Source of the DNA: Bacillus sp. 1NLA3E
Lineage (GTDB): Bacteria > Bacillota > Bacilli > Bacillales > Cytobacillaceae
Assembly: GCF_000242895.2 (NCBI RefSeq)
Contig: NC_021171.1
Coordinates: forward strand, 4,560,001 to 4,624,000
Length of the DNA stretch: 64,000 nt
Direction: 5' to 3'
Part shown: one piece after another, positions 44,428-53,115 of the stretch
Position numbering within the stretch: the first letter of the stretch is position 1
How the letters are laid out: each line of letters starts with the position of its first letter
Notes under the pieces: model-generated
The model's database searches: none
What the model was told of the DNA's origin: nothing
What the model saw: the letters and a program-made list of their open reading frames with translations, nothing else
Made by a program: the position numbers and the translations under genes

Positions 44428-44690
44428 TTATGTTAGTAATCAGTATGCCCATATTTGGCGGTAGGTCTACTTGACCTTTATTTTATTGTCCAGTTAAGTG
44501 TAGCCGATACATTTAGTTTGTTTCATGAGATAGCACCCTATTTTCCGATAATTCCCATCTTTCATTAGGCCGCTGTGAAATCTTTTATTCCTATTCGCCT
44601 TTTGACATTCTTTCTTCATAAATCATCATTCAGAGCTAGTTTTCTCTAAATGCAAGGAACAAGCAAGATCCAGCAGCAATAATAAAAAAG

Positions 44691-44760
44691 GACATTCTAA
44701 ACCTTTTTAGAGAAATTTGTCATTACCAAACTCAAATCCAATTAAAAAGTAGAATGTCCA
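44691..44760 (-). terminator. Long-hairpin terminator of the MFS gene
   Basis: GGACATTCTA and TAGAATGTCC pair around a ~50-nt loop, followed on the minus strand by TTTTTTATT, 21 nt past the MFS stop. The shape could also be a small non-autonomous element with inverted ends. Confidence 0.6.
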
Positions 44761-44780
44761 TTATGATGGTAACTTTGACA

Positions 44781-46031
44781 CTATCCAAGTTTAGCTTTAC
44801 TTTTTTTAGATTCTCTCCAAACAAGTAAACTAAATACTACTACCATTGCTAATAATCCAAACTGAAGCATGTAAACTGTGTGATAACCAGAAGAAATAAT
44901 TTTTCCAGCTTTATCTGTGATCATTCCTGCTACTAGTTGGGGCATATATATATCCGAAGAGTATGCAATTAATGAAATGATCCCAGAAGCTGTACCTAAA
45001 ATATGGTCAGGTATTCCTGCTTCACCAATTTGGCCAAAATAAATTGCACGAGCACCAAGTTGCAAGAATGCTATCGACAATACGACAATCATAGCTGGCA
45101 TAACATAAGATGTACTTTTTGGTAAAAGCATAATTGCCGCAACAAATACTGCTTCAACAATCGCTGTTGCTAGTAATGTTTTACCTGTAGATTTAAATCT
45201 AGATACAACAAATACTAATGCTGGACCAGCTATTAAACCAAGTCCGTTTGTACGGAATACTGCAATAAACGATGCTTGTTCATTAGACATTCCGTAAGTG
45301 TTTGTTAATAATTGGTTAAATACACTTGTTGTTGTAAGTAATGAATAGAAAGCAAACACAACAAATGCTGCATACCATAATCCAGGTATTTTTATCGCTT
45401 CTATTACTCTTGAAAATTTGAATTTTGCATTTTCATCATCTTCGCCTTCTAGAATATCAATATCTTTAAATAAGAACACATATAAAACGCCTATTATAGC
45501 TGTAATTATTGCTAACACAATTAACCCAGATTGAATTCCACTACTTGTATTACCAATGATTTTTACAAGTATAGTGTTTACAACAATTCCACCAAGTCCT
45601 ACGAATGTATAGGTAAATCCAAAAGACTTCGTTTGATTTTCTAAACCACCAGCTCTTGCTACCGAAGTAATCCATGGTGACCAGAATGTTAAAATTGTAG
45701 TAAATCCCAATGCAATATAAATGATTCTTAATACACTAATATTAGTTACAAATGCACTTACTAGAATTAGCGCTGTTGTAGTGATATATGAGAAAATCGA
45801 CAATCTCTTTGGTCCAAAAATATCAACTAAAATACCAGATGGAACATACGTAATTAAAGCTATAATTCCATATATACCTACTAACCCAGCCAATGTTGTT
45901 AAGTCAGTGTGGTATCTACCAAGCATTTGATTGCCCCATGTGTAATATAAGTACGGCAGTACATAAATTGTAGGGTTGGCAAACCCAAGAACTAACAATC
46001 TTGCAAAATACTTCATTTTACTAATTTTCAT
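44781..46031 (-). CDS. Sigma-54-controlled MFS transporter
   Basis: The 416-aa carrier has 12 predicted helices, with GILVDIFGPKRL after helix 2 and a hydrophilic centre (DIDILEGEDDENAKFKFSR). It resembles YihN/OFA-like MFS proteins in general layout, but I cannot name the substrate. ATG has GAGGGG upstream. Its sigma-54 promoter and palindrome pair match those of caiA, so it belongs to the same regulon and probably moves the pathway's substrate or product. Confidence 0.85.
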   Translation of the reverse strand: MKISKMKYFARLLVLGFANPTIYVLPYLYYTWGNQMLGRYHTDLTTLAGLVGIYGIIALITYVPSGILVDIFGPKRLSIFSYITTTALILVSAFVTNISVLRIIYIALGFTTILTFWSPWITSVARAGGLENQTKSFGFTYTFVGLGGIVVNTILVKIIGNTSSGIQSGLIVLAIITAIIGVLYVFLFKDIDILEGEDDENAKFKFSRVIEAIKIPGLWYAAFVVFAFYSLLTTTSVFNQLLTNTYGMSNEQASFIAVFRTNGLGLIAGPALVFVVSRFKSTGKTLLATAIVEAVFVAAIMLLPKSTSYVMPAMIVVLSIAFLQLGARAIYFGQIGEAGIPDHILGTASGIISLIAYSSDIYMPQLVAGMITDKAGKIISSGYHTVYMLQFGLLAMVVVFSLLVWRESKKSKAKLG

Positions 46032-46500
46032 AATATTTCCCCTCTCTTTACTTTTTGTTTGTGTTTTCTTCCCATTTTAAAATTCTTAAATCCCCCCTCC
46101 TTTTCTACTAAACTTTTTTTGCCTTGGTCTATCGGTTAAAACTTCCTAAGTGGTCAAATCAAACAAAACAGTAAAACTGTTTAAAGACTACAATTTCAGA
46201 TTGCTACCAAAATTCTCCTATGCCATGTCCAACCAAACTGTGTGATCTTTGATTAAATTACAACAGACATATCATTAAATTGACCCTAGTTTTCTTACCA
46301 AAGGCATATAATTACGCAAATAGAAAAAGATTAACTAATAATGATACAAGCCACTTTTTCATTACATACTGCATACATTTATGATGATTCAGTCAGTCCT
46401 GCAAAAATGGTCCCTATTTTTTCACCTCCTCAAGTGAAGAAAATCTAGTAGGAAAAATACAAAAACAAATTCATGGTTTCTCTTTGTCGAACATATATAA

Positions 46501-46516
46501 TGCAAAAACTGTGCCA
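46501..46516 (-). promoter_or_regulatory. Sigma-54 promoter of the MFS gene
   Basis: The minus strand reads TGGCACAGTTTTTGCA, a perfect -24/-12 match. It lies about 470 bp upstream of the MFS start, leaving a long leader of unknown role. Flanking bases (TCGA.CATATATAATGCAA) are also shared with the caiA promoter. Confidence 0.92.
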
Positions 46517-46626
46517 GCTTTTTGATGCTTTTCGTGAAATAAATAACAATTTTCACACGAGATTATGCCTTATATGTATGTTTTGACATAAAATGAGTAA
46601 AGCAAAATTAGCTCAGTTACAGTTGT

Positions 46627-46718
46627 TGTTAAAATTTTTTTACAAGTTAAATATTTTTGTTGGGCTATTATTCTCGTTTTAACGAGAGTCGTATATATTG
46701 TGTAAAAATTTTTTTACA
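46627..46718. promoter_or_regulatory. Paired 18-bp palindromes, upstream activator sites of the MFS gene
   Basis: TGTTAAAATTTTTTTACA (46627-46644) and TGTAAAAATTTTTTTACA (46701-46718) are 74 bp apart centre to centre, 111 bp upstream of the -24 box. They match the sites at 42488 and 42560. The DNA between the sites also has a short hairpin (CTCGTTTTAACGAG). Confidence 0.8.
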
Positions 46719-47101
46719 AGGAGTAGTCTGCATTACACATAGAGTAACAAGATAAAAATTTTTGCACTGATGGTAACCCGAATATAAGAAAAAAGTTTTT
46801 CCAATGAGCAAGTTCCATTGGAACCCCGAACCCTAACAAAAACTTATCTCAACGTTTTAGTGAAACTTATGAACAATTTTTGACATAGTATTAACTTATC
46901 TTGCTTTTATGAAAAAATATCATTCTAATATAGTTAAACTAAATGTTAATTTAAAAAAAATTTAGTTTAAGAAAAATTAGTAGCTCATAATTGGATTCAG
47001 GATAGCCTAATTTTAGGATGTAGTATTCCTATCTCAATACAATAATCCAAAATCTTACTATTTCTCAAAATATAAAATAATGGGTAAAGGAGGATCAGAT
47101 A

Positions 47102-48406
47102 ATGAATTTAGGAGCTGGATTATGGCAACAACAAACGTTAAAGCTTGCGATGACGCAGGAACTATCACAGGCGATTGCTTTGCTTCAATACTCAGCACAG
47201 GAACTGACTAGTTTTTTAGAATCCAAATCGCTTGAGAATCCACTACTCACCATAAAAGATGCTCCAATCGATAAAGACTATAAGCAGTTGAAAGCAGAAA
47301 GAAATAAGTCAACGTGGATTGAACAGATTGTTGACAAATCCTTTTCGCTTGAGGAACAGCTACTATCACAATTGAATTTAAATAAATACACCAGAATCCA
47401 ATTAACGATTATTAAAACTCTATTGTTGAATTTAGATGAAAATGGTTACTTTCGGGGAGATATTGGGGAAATATCATTAGAAATGAATGCTCCAAGGCAA
47501 CTGGTAGAAGAAAGCCTTGGTGTTATCCAAGGACTTGAGCCAGCTGGAATTGCAGCCAGGAATCTACAGGAATGTTTACTTATTCAGATTCAGCGTAAAA
47601 GGCCTGAAGACAAGCTTGCCATAAAAATTATCGCTGAATATTTTGTTTTATTTGCAGAAAAAAAGTGGATTAATCTTTCAAAAGAAATGAAGGTTACGAT
47701 TAAAGAAATCCAAAATGTATTTGATAGAATTCAAAAACTGAATCCAAAGCCAGGGTTGGAATTTTCAACAGACCAAACTCACTATATCATTCCAGATGCC
47801 ATTATCGAAGTAACGAAAAATGGGATTTCAGTACGTTTGTGGGAAGTAGCCGTTCCAAAAATCAAATTTAATACAACGTATTACCAGAAGTTTTCTGAGT
47901 GCGGAGATCATCTAGTAAATAGGTTTCTTCAGGAAAAACTCCAGGATTTTAATGGGATTATGAAAGGGATTGAACAAAGAAGGGAAACACTCGCCAAGGT
48001 GATTGTAAAAATATCTGAAAAACAGCGAGAGTTTTTTTTGGAAGGCCCAAACCATCTAAACCCAATGACTATGAAAGAACTCGCACAAGAACTTGAGGTC
48101 CATGAATCGACAATCAGCAGGGCTGTTCGGGAAAAATATGTTCAAACACCTTCAGGAATGGTTATGCTTAAATCATTTTTCTCAAGTGCCGTCCCTACCG
48201 TGTCAGATAAAAAAACTTCATCAATCCAAGTAAAAAATACACTTTCAGTTATTATTGCAAATGAGAATAAACACAATCCCCTTTCAGACCAGGAAATTGT
48301 TGAAATCCTTAAAGAGAAGGAAAGTATCGTCATCTCAAGAAGGACAATTGCCAAATATCGAGATCAATTAGGAATTCCTTCTTGGACTAGCCGAAAGAGA
48401 TACTAA
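47102..48406 (+). CDS. sigL: RNA polymerase sigma-54 factor (RpoN/SigL)
   Basis: The 434-aa protein has region I (WQQQTLKLAMTQELSQAIALLQ) and a core-binding region. The DNA-binding part contains LAQELEVHESTISRAVREKY, and the RpoN box SRRTIAKYRDQLGIP lies near residue 415. AAAGGAGG precedes ATG. It is divergent from the MFS gene and close to two sigma-54 promoters. The usual Bacillus sigL locus lies elsewhere, so this may be a relocated gene or a second, dedicated copy. Confidence 0.95.
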   Translation: MNLGAGLWQQQTLKLAMTQELSQAIALLQYSAQELTSFLESKSLENPLLTIKDAPIDKDYKQLKAERNKSTWIEQIVDKSFSLEEQLLSQLNLNKYTRIQLTIIKTLLLNLDENGYFRGDIGEISLEMNAPRQLVEESLGVIQGLEPAGIAARNLQECLLIQIQRKRPEDKLAIKIIAEYFVLFAEKKWINLSKEMKVTIKEIQNVFDRIQKLNPKPGLEFSTDQTHYIIPDAIIEVTKNGISVRLWEVAVPKIKFNTTYYQKFSECGDHLVNRFLQEKLQDFNGIMKGIEQRRETLAKVIVKISEKQREFFLEGPNHLNPMTMKELAQELEVHESTISRAVREKYVQTPSGMVMLKSFFSSAVPTVSDKKTSSIQVKNTLSVIIANENKHNPLSDQEIVEILKEKESIVISRRTIAKYRDQLGIPSWTSRKRY

Positions 48407-48477
48407 ACATTATATGTAAATGAAGGTTTACCAGGACTGTTTGAAAAAATGAATATTTATGAATTATTGCTCCAAAA

Positions 48478-48790
48478 GCTAAAAGCCACCGTTTTCTTCT
48501 ACAATTTCCACTTGAAGTATTTCAGACATTTTAGTGCGTATTAATGGAGGAATTCCATTTTGAAGTTAGGTATAATTCATGACTAGTCTTCCAGTACGTC
48601 CATTTCCATCGGAAAAAGGATAAATACGTTCAAATTGGATATGCAAATCTCCAGTAATCCGAATGATCTGTTCTCTATTTGTTGCTTGTTCCAACTGCCA
48701 ATTTATATTTTCAAACCATTGATTCATTAAATAGTGCTTTCGTCTACATCTTCAGGGTATCGTTTGTTCACGTGTAAAAGCTGTTGAAAA
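48478..48790 (-). pseudogene. Fic-domain protein remnant
   Basis: The minus strand reads ...FERIYPFSDGNGRTGRLVMNYT, then a stop, then LQNGIPPLIRTKMSEILQVE. This is the Fic core (HPFxDGNGRxxR) and its following helix, with His replaced by Tyr and an in-frame TAA. The N-terminal part degenerates near 48790. Fic genes are often in toxin-antitoxin modules, so this marks old mobile DNA at the right edge of the accessory block. The 48790-49060 remainder shows no clear gene. Confidence 0.8.
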
Positions 48791-49065
48791 ACATACGATT
48801 AGCTGGTACCACATCACTGACTATCAAACGGAAAGAAGTGATTCGGCAGCTACTATCCACACGTTGGGTAGCTCAAATTGGTTCCTTAGATCCGGATACA
48901 GCTCACTGATCTCGTACATGATCGAATAATCAAAGCTCATCCTGGAGCTATGCCTTTTCAATCGCCTTTAGCTCAGCATAATAAAAAATTAGATAATATA
49001 CTAGTCATAGCCAAATTCTCCTTTCACCGGTTGAAACATCAGCCAGTGCTTTTTATTCTTATAAC

Positions 49066-49090
49066 AAAAAGGAGAGACCACTGTCCCTCC
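49066..49090 (-). terminator. Terminator of the pbpC-like gene
   Basis: On the minus strand GGAGGGAC-AGTG-GTCTCTCC is followed by TTTTTGTTA. It lies 11-35 nt past the stop codon. Confidence 0.75.
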
Positions 49091-49100
49091 CTCTGGTTAT

Positions 49101-51134
49101 TTATTGTGTAACTGTGTCTGGTCCTGCTTCGGTGATTGTTTGCGTGAAAACATTCTTTACTTTCTCAACGGGGATTTTTGAGCCGCCCCGTCCTTGGACG
49201 TTTTCAACCATCATCGCAATCAGCAGATGGGGAGCCTCCGTTTTATAAGCGACAAACCAACCAAGCTCGGCGCCTTTTTCGGATTGTTTTAATTTCAATT
49301 CGGCTGTGCCCGTTTTTCCGGCAATCGCCATTCCGTTAATTTTTCCAGAATGGGCTGTGCCCTGGGGACTTTCGACCACATTTAGCAGATCATCTGAGAT
49401 CGTCTTAGCATTAGACTCACTGACGACCTGCTCCTTCCAAATTTGGCTCTTCTTATCATCCAAATTCAATACTGGCTTGATCAGATTACCGTTATTTAGG
49501 AACGGCGTATAAGCCGTAGCCATATGCAGGACGTTAATTTCGAGTTGGCCCTGCCCGTATCCCGAATCCGCCACCTTAATATCGGTATCAAGCGCACCGT
49601 ATTTGGATGTTTCTAATGGAAATAGATAAGGAATTTCCTCTTCAAATCCAAATTGTTTTAATCCAGCCGAAAATTTATCTTTTCCGAGTCCTAGTGCAGC
49701 TTGGGCAAAATAAATATTGTCAGAGTAAAGCAGTGCTTTTTCCAAATTAACCGGTGTGCCTGGGTCCTTTACCCTTGTCACGACGTAGTTGCCCCATGAT
49801 TTATCTTTCTGCCAGGATAGGCCTTTGACGTTGACCGTCATGTCTAGCTTAAGCGTTCCGGCTGTTAGACCGATTGCGGCGGTCACTGGCTTGATGACCG
49901 ATCCTGGTGCATAGGTGCTTTTAAACCGGTTGAGCAGCGGCTTTTGCGGGTTATCCTCAAGCGCCTTTCGCTCGGTATCGGACATGCCAATCGCCATTTT
50001 GTTCGGGTCGAAGCTCGGACTGCTGACGAGTGCCAGCGTTTCACCGGTTAGCGGATCGATTGCGGCCGATGCCCCCGCTTCCCCTGTTAGCTGCGCAAAA
50101 ATTTGTTGTTGCAGGGTGGCGTCTATCGTTAAGCTAACATTTGCGCCATTTTGAACAGGCTGCTCGGCAAGCAAAATTTTCTTGCCATCTGGTTTATTTA
50201 TCAAAATTTTGATGCCATTTTTGCCCTTTAGCTTTTGGTCAAGGACTTGCTCGAGTCCTCTTTTTCCGATTGTGTCTTGGGCGGTGTAGCCCTTTGCTGC
50301 CAGGCTTTTCAATTCATCAGCGGTGATGGGGCCGGTGTAGCCGATGAGATGCGCCGCTGACTCCTTGAATGGATAGACTCGGGCATTGGTGTTCTTTTTG
50401 TCGACGCCAGGAATTTGGTATAGCTGCGCCAAAAGCGCGGTGTCCTGTTCGGCGATGGTGGCAATTGGGACAAAGAAACTTGGTTTGACCCATGTGGCCG
50501 CTAGTGCTTTTTGAATGCGCTCAGGCGTAATTTGCAGGAGCTGCGCCAGCTGGTTTAGGCTAGCGTCTGGCTGCGCACCCATTTTTTCAGGCACGATGCC
50601 AATTTCAAAGGCGGTACCGTTGATGGCCATCGGATCACCATTTCGGTCCTGGATTTCCCCGCGTTCTGCCGGGGTAGTTGCTAGGCTGATTTTATCAGTT
50701 TCCTGCAATTTTGGAAAAATAAAGCCAGTATTCCAGTTGATGAACCAGTTTTCATTATCCTGGTGTTTTTCTTTTACAAGTTTGGCCGTTTGCTGAAATT
50801 CAATCGGGCCAGCAACGGTTTTCATTTTTACAGAAAAAGGCAGTTTCATACTCGTTGCTTTCGTTTTTTCTTGTTTGTCGGACTTACTAAATTGGACGTC
50901 AAGATTGGAGATTTCTAGGTCCTGATAAATTTTTTGATATCGGCTTACAAATTCGTCTTTGCTAATGGCCTTTTTGGCGTCGGTAGATAGGTAATCATAC
51001 ATTTTGGCAAATTTCTGGTCATTCCACAGCTTTATGTATTCAGAGAATTGATTTTCGGGACTAGGTTCCTTACTGCAGCTGGACAACACGATCATTAAGA
51101 TTAGGCATGTTATTCCCATTATGATTTTTTTCAA
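49101..51134 (-). CDS. pbpC: Penicillin-binding lipoprotein, PBP3/PbpC-like transpeptidase
   Basis: The product is about 677 aa with a lipoprotein signal (MIVLSSC). An NTF2-like MecA N-terminal domain (residues about 25-145), a PBP dimerisation domain and a transpeptidase domain follow. The catalytic Ser is in YAPGSVIKP, with LLYSDNIYF and AGKTGTAEL. The domain set is that of B. subtilis PbpC and staphylococcal PBP2a, enzymes often poorly inhibited by beta-lactams. TTG 51134 is chosen (GGAGG upstream, signal peptide at once), since the open frame further up runs through a terminator. Confidence 0.9.
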   Translation of the reverse strand: MKKIIMGITCLILMIVLSSCSKEPSPENQFSEYIKLWNDQKFAKMYDYLSTDAKKAISKDEFVSRYQKIYQDLEISNLDVQFSKSDKQEKTKATSMKLPFSVKMKTVAGPIEFQQTAKLVKEKHQDNENWFINWNTGFIFPKLQETDKISLATTPAERGEIQDRNGDPMAINGTAFEIGIVPEKMGAQPDASLNQLAQLLQITPERIQKALAATWVKPSFFVPIATIAEQDTALLAQLYQIPGVDKKNTNARVYPFKESAAHLIGYTGPITADELKSLAAKGYTAQDTIGKRGLEQVLDQKLKGKNGIKILINKPDGKKILLAEQPVQNGANVSLTIDATLQQQIFAQLTGEAGASAAIDPLTGETLALVSSPSFDPNKMAIGMSDTERKALEDNPQKPLLNRFKSTYAPGSVIKPVTAAIGLTAGTLKLDMTVNVKGLSWQKDKSWGNYVVTRVKDPGTPVNLEKALLYSDNIYFAQAALGLGKDKFSAGLKQFGFEEEIPYLFPLETSKYGALDTDIKVADSGYGQGQLEINVLHMATAYTPFLNNGNLIKPVLNLDDKKSQIWKEQVVSESNAKTISDDLLNVVESPQGTAHSGKINGMAIAGKTGTAELKLKQSEKGAELGWFVAYKTEAPHLLIAMMVENVQGRGGSKIPVEKVKNVFTQTITEAGPDTVTQ

Positions 51135-51216
51135 AAAATTCACTCCTCCCTGCTCTTCCACTATTTTACCATAATAGAGGATTGAACAATAATTTCTAGC
51201 AGGTCGGCACAACACA

Positions 51217-51271
51217 AAAAGGCCAGCAGCTGGAGCGCCTTTCAAGTGGCGACTCCTGTTGCTGGCCTTTT
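51217..51271 (-). terminator. Terminator of spoIIQ
   Basis: AAAAGGCCAGCA and TGCTGGCCTTTT form a 12-bp stem with a secondary hairpin (GGCGCTCCAG-like) in the loop. It lies 17 nt past the spoIIQ stop and before the pbpC-like gene. Confidence 0.85.
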
Positions 51272-51287
51272 GCGATGATGAATTCTC

Positions 51288-52226
51288 TTATGAATTCATG
51301 GAAGAATCAGTTGATTTTGTGCTGTCTTCCTTAGGTGTGCTATTATCTTTGGACTTGTCATCAGTCGTATTTTTGTCGTCAGATGGTTTGCTATCGTCTG
51401 TTGATTTTTTTTCATCAGCCGGTTTGCTGTCATCGGTCGCTTTTTTTTCATCAGTTGTTTTACTATCGTCCGTGGCTTTTTTGTCATCAGTCATTTTGCT
51501 GTCGTCTGCTGGTTTTTCTTCCGTCATTTTTGCGTCAATTAATGCGCTTAATGGTTTGTTGAAGTAGTCAGACGGGTTAACAGGAACGTTTTCCTTGCGG
51601 ATTTCAAAGTGCACATGCACGCCTGCTTTTTCGTTGTAGATGCTTTCTCCAGCCATTGCCAGCGCTTGTCCTTGTTCGACTTCGTCGCCAACTTTAACAC
51701 TAATGTCTTTAACAGATTGATATTGTGTTACAATACCTTTGTCGTGTTCAATTTCAATGACATTACCTAGCAAGGAATCTTCCTTAACATCTGTTACGGT
51801 ACCGCTTAATGCAGCTACTACTTCAAATGTTTTGCCCTCTTTCATGGTAATATCGATACCAGTGTTAGGCTGGTAAGAATTATTGTACTCTACTAGAGCC
51901 GCTACTTGTTCATCCTTTTTGCCATCATATTCATAGAATGGCTTTTGGATGACTGCAGTGTCTGGATTTGTGACAGGCATTACGAAGTTTTCCATGGCAC
52001 GGTTCACTTCTACTGCCGGCATATCGTTAATCTTTTTGCCGGAAATATCTGACGCTTTGTAATCATAGTTACTAGAGTCTGAATTGCTGCTACTTTGATA
52101 CCATAGGGCCCCGGTTAAAATGATGGCTGCACTTGAAATATAAATTGCTGGAAATACCCAACGCTTTTTGAAAAAGCGCTTTATACTAGATTCTTGAGAA
52201 GATTTGTTCTTTTCTTCCTCTCTCAT
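51288..52226 (-). CDS. spoIIQ: Forespore engulfment protein SpoIIQ
   Basis: The 312-aa protein has a cytoplasmic start, one membrane helix (residues about 28-44) and an extracytoplasmic LytM/M23 domain (about 110-225). In place of the first metal His it has Asn (QPNTGIDI), whereas HVHFEIRK is intact. This fits the known non-catalytic SpoIIQ that pairs with SpoIIIAH. A remarkable tail (from about residue 233) repeats TDDSK(A/P)(A/T)DEKK-like units, absent in the B. subtilis protein. The start is ATG with GAGGTG upstream. Confidence 0.92.
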   Translation of the reverse strand: MREEEKNKSSQESSIKRFFKKRWVFPAIYISSAAIILTGALWYQSSSNSDSSNYDYKASDISGKKINDMPAVEVNRAMENFVMPVTNPDTAVIQKPFYEYDGKKDEQVAALVEYNNSYQPNTGIDITMKEGKTFEVVAALSGTVTDVKEDSLLGNVIEIEHDKGIVTQYQSVKDISVKVGDEVEQGQALAMAGESIYNEKAGVHVHFEIRKENVPVNPSDYFNKPLSALIDAKMTEEKPADDSKMTDDKKATDDSKTTDEKKATDDSKPADEKKSTDDSKPSDDKNTTDDKSKDNSTPKEDSTKSTDSSMNS

Positions 52227-52366
52227 TTTACATCACCTCTGCAATCAGTCTGAACCGATTACGAGAATTATATACATAAGGTAAAAAATTATTTTTTGGC
52301 TTATTTTTCGACATGAGTAAGTGTTTTATGCATGGTTATTAAAATTTTTTATAAGGGGTATTCAAC

Positions 52367-52810
52367 ATGATTAAGTTTAGATGGTTTTTTCGTATTTTGC
52401 CGGTGGTCTGGATGGTGGCAATCTGGATTATGTCCAGTATGCCAAGTGACGCAATTGTCGAGCTTCCCTTGCTGAGCGTGGATCGGTTTATTAAAGAGTC
52501 GCTTCATTTAGTAGAGTTTGCGATTGTTTATTGGCTTTTTGTTGGGGCGATGTTGACGACTAGGAAGTTTACGCCTGTTGTCAGTTTGATTTGTGCTCTG
52601 ATTGCCGGGTTTTACGGGATTACCGATGAGATTCATCAGTCGTTTGTGCCATACCGTTCTTGCACGGTGATTGATGGGGTTAAGGATTGGATTGGTGTTG
52701 GGGTAAGTTGGTATGTGGTGCGTGGAGCTTATTTTGGTGGGCGGTTTACGAAGGTCGGGAACCTATTACGGCGGTTTCAGGGGCATTTTCAAAAAAATCT
52801 AGCAGAATAA
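52367..52810 (+). CDS. VanZ-like family membrane protein
   Basis: The 147-aa protein has four membrane segments and the VanZ-like motifs SMPSDA, KESLHLVEFAIVYWL, and YGITDEIHQSFVPYR, then DGVKDWIGVGVSW. The family relates to VanZ of teicoplanin resistance, but most members are of unknown role. ATG has AAGGGG upstream. It is divergent from spoIIQ and ends at its own terminator. Confidence 0.85.
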   Translation: MIKFRWFFRILPVVWMVAIWIMSSMPSDAIVELPLLSVDRFIKESLHLVEFAIVYWLFVGAMLTTRKFTPVVSLICALIAGFYGITDEIHQSFVPYRSCTVIDGVKDWIGVGVSWYVVRGAYFGGRFTKVGNLLRRFQGHFQKNLAE

Positions 52811-52823
52811 TGGCAAAAAGGAC

Positions 52824-52868
52824 AAGTGCGAAGGCCACATGGGGGGGCCTTCGCGCTTGCCCTTTTTT
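52824..52868 (+). terminator. Terminator of the VanZ-like gene
   Basis: AAGTGCGAAGGCC / GGCCTTCGCGCTT form a long stem (one G-T type mismatch), followed by GCCCTTTTTTAG on the plus strand. Confidence 0.9.
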
Positions 52869-52932
52869 AGGCTCTTTTCTAAAAGATTGTTGTTTTTTTA
52901 GGGTTTTGTGAAAAGAAAACTGTTGATACAGC

Positions 52933-53063
52933 AGTTGATTGGAGCGGAAGGTGCGAGACTCCTGCGGGAGCAGCGGGACAGGTGAGACCCCACAGGCGCT
53001 TAAGCGCCGAGGAGGCTCACCGCCCGCCCCGCGGAAAGCGAGCATCCTGGATCGGAAATCAAC
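52933..53063. repeat. Dispersed ~130-bp intergenic repeat, copy 2
   Basis: This is the counterpart of 174-305, in the same orientation. It sits between the VanZ-like gene terminator and the spoIID 3' end and holds no gene. G+C content is well above that of the flanks. Confidence 0.85.
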
Positions 53064-53115
53064 CACACTTCTCTTTTGGTAAATAGCAACAAAGTTTACG
53101 AAAAACAGCCTTTTT

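Noticed and set aside
51135-51245. Upstream extension of the pbpC-like protein
   Set aside because: It crosses the spoIIQ terminator hairpin and lacks a ribosome site, and the lipoprotein signal would become internal.
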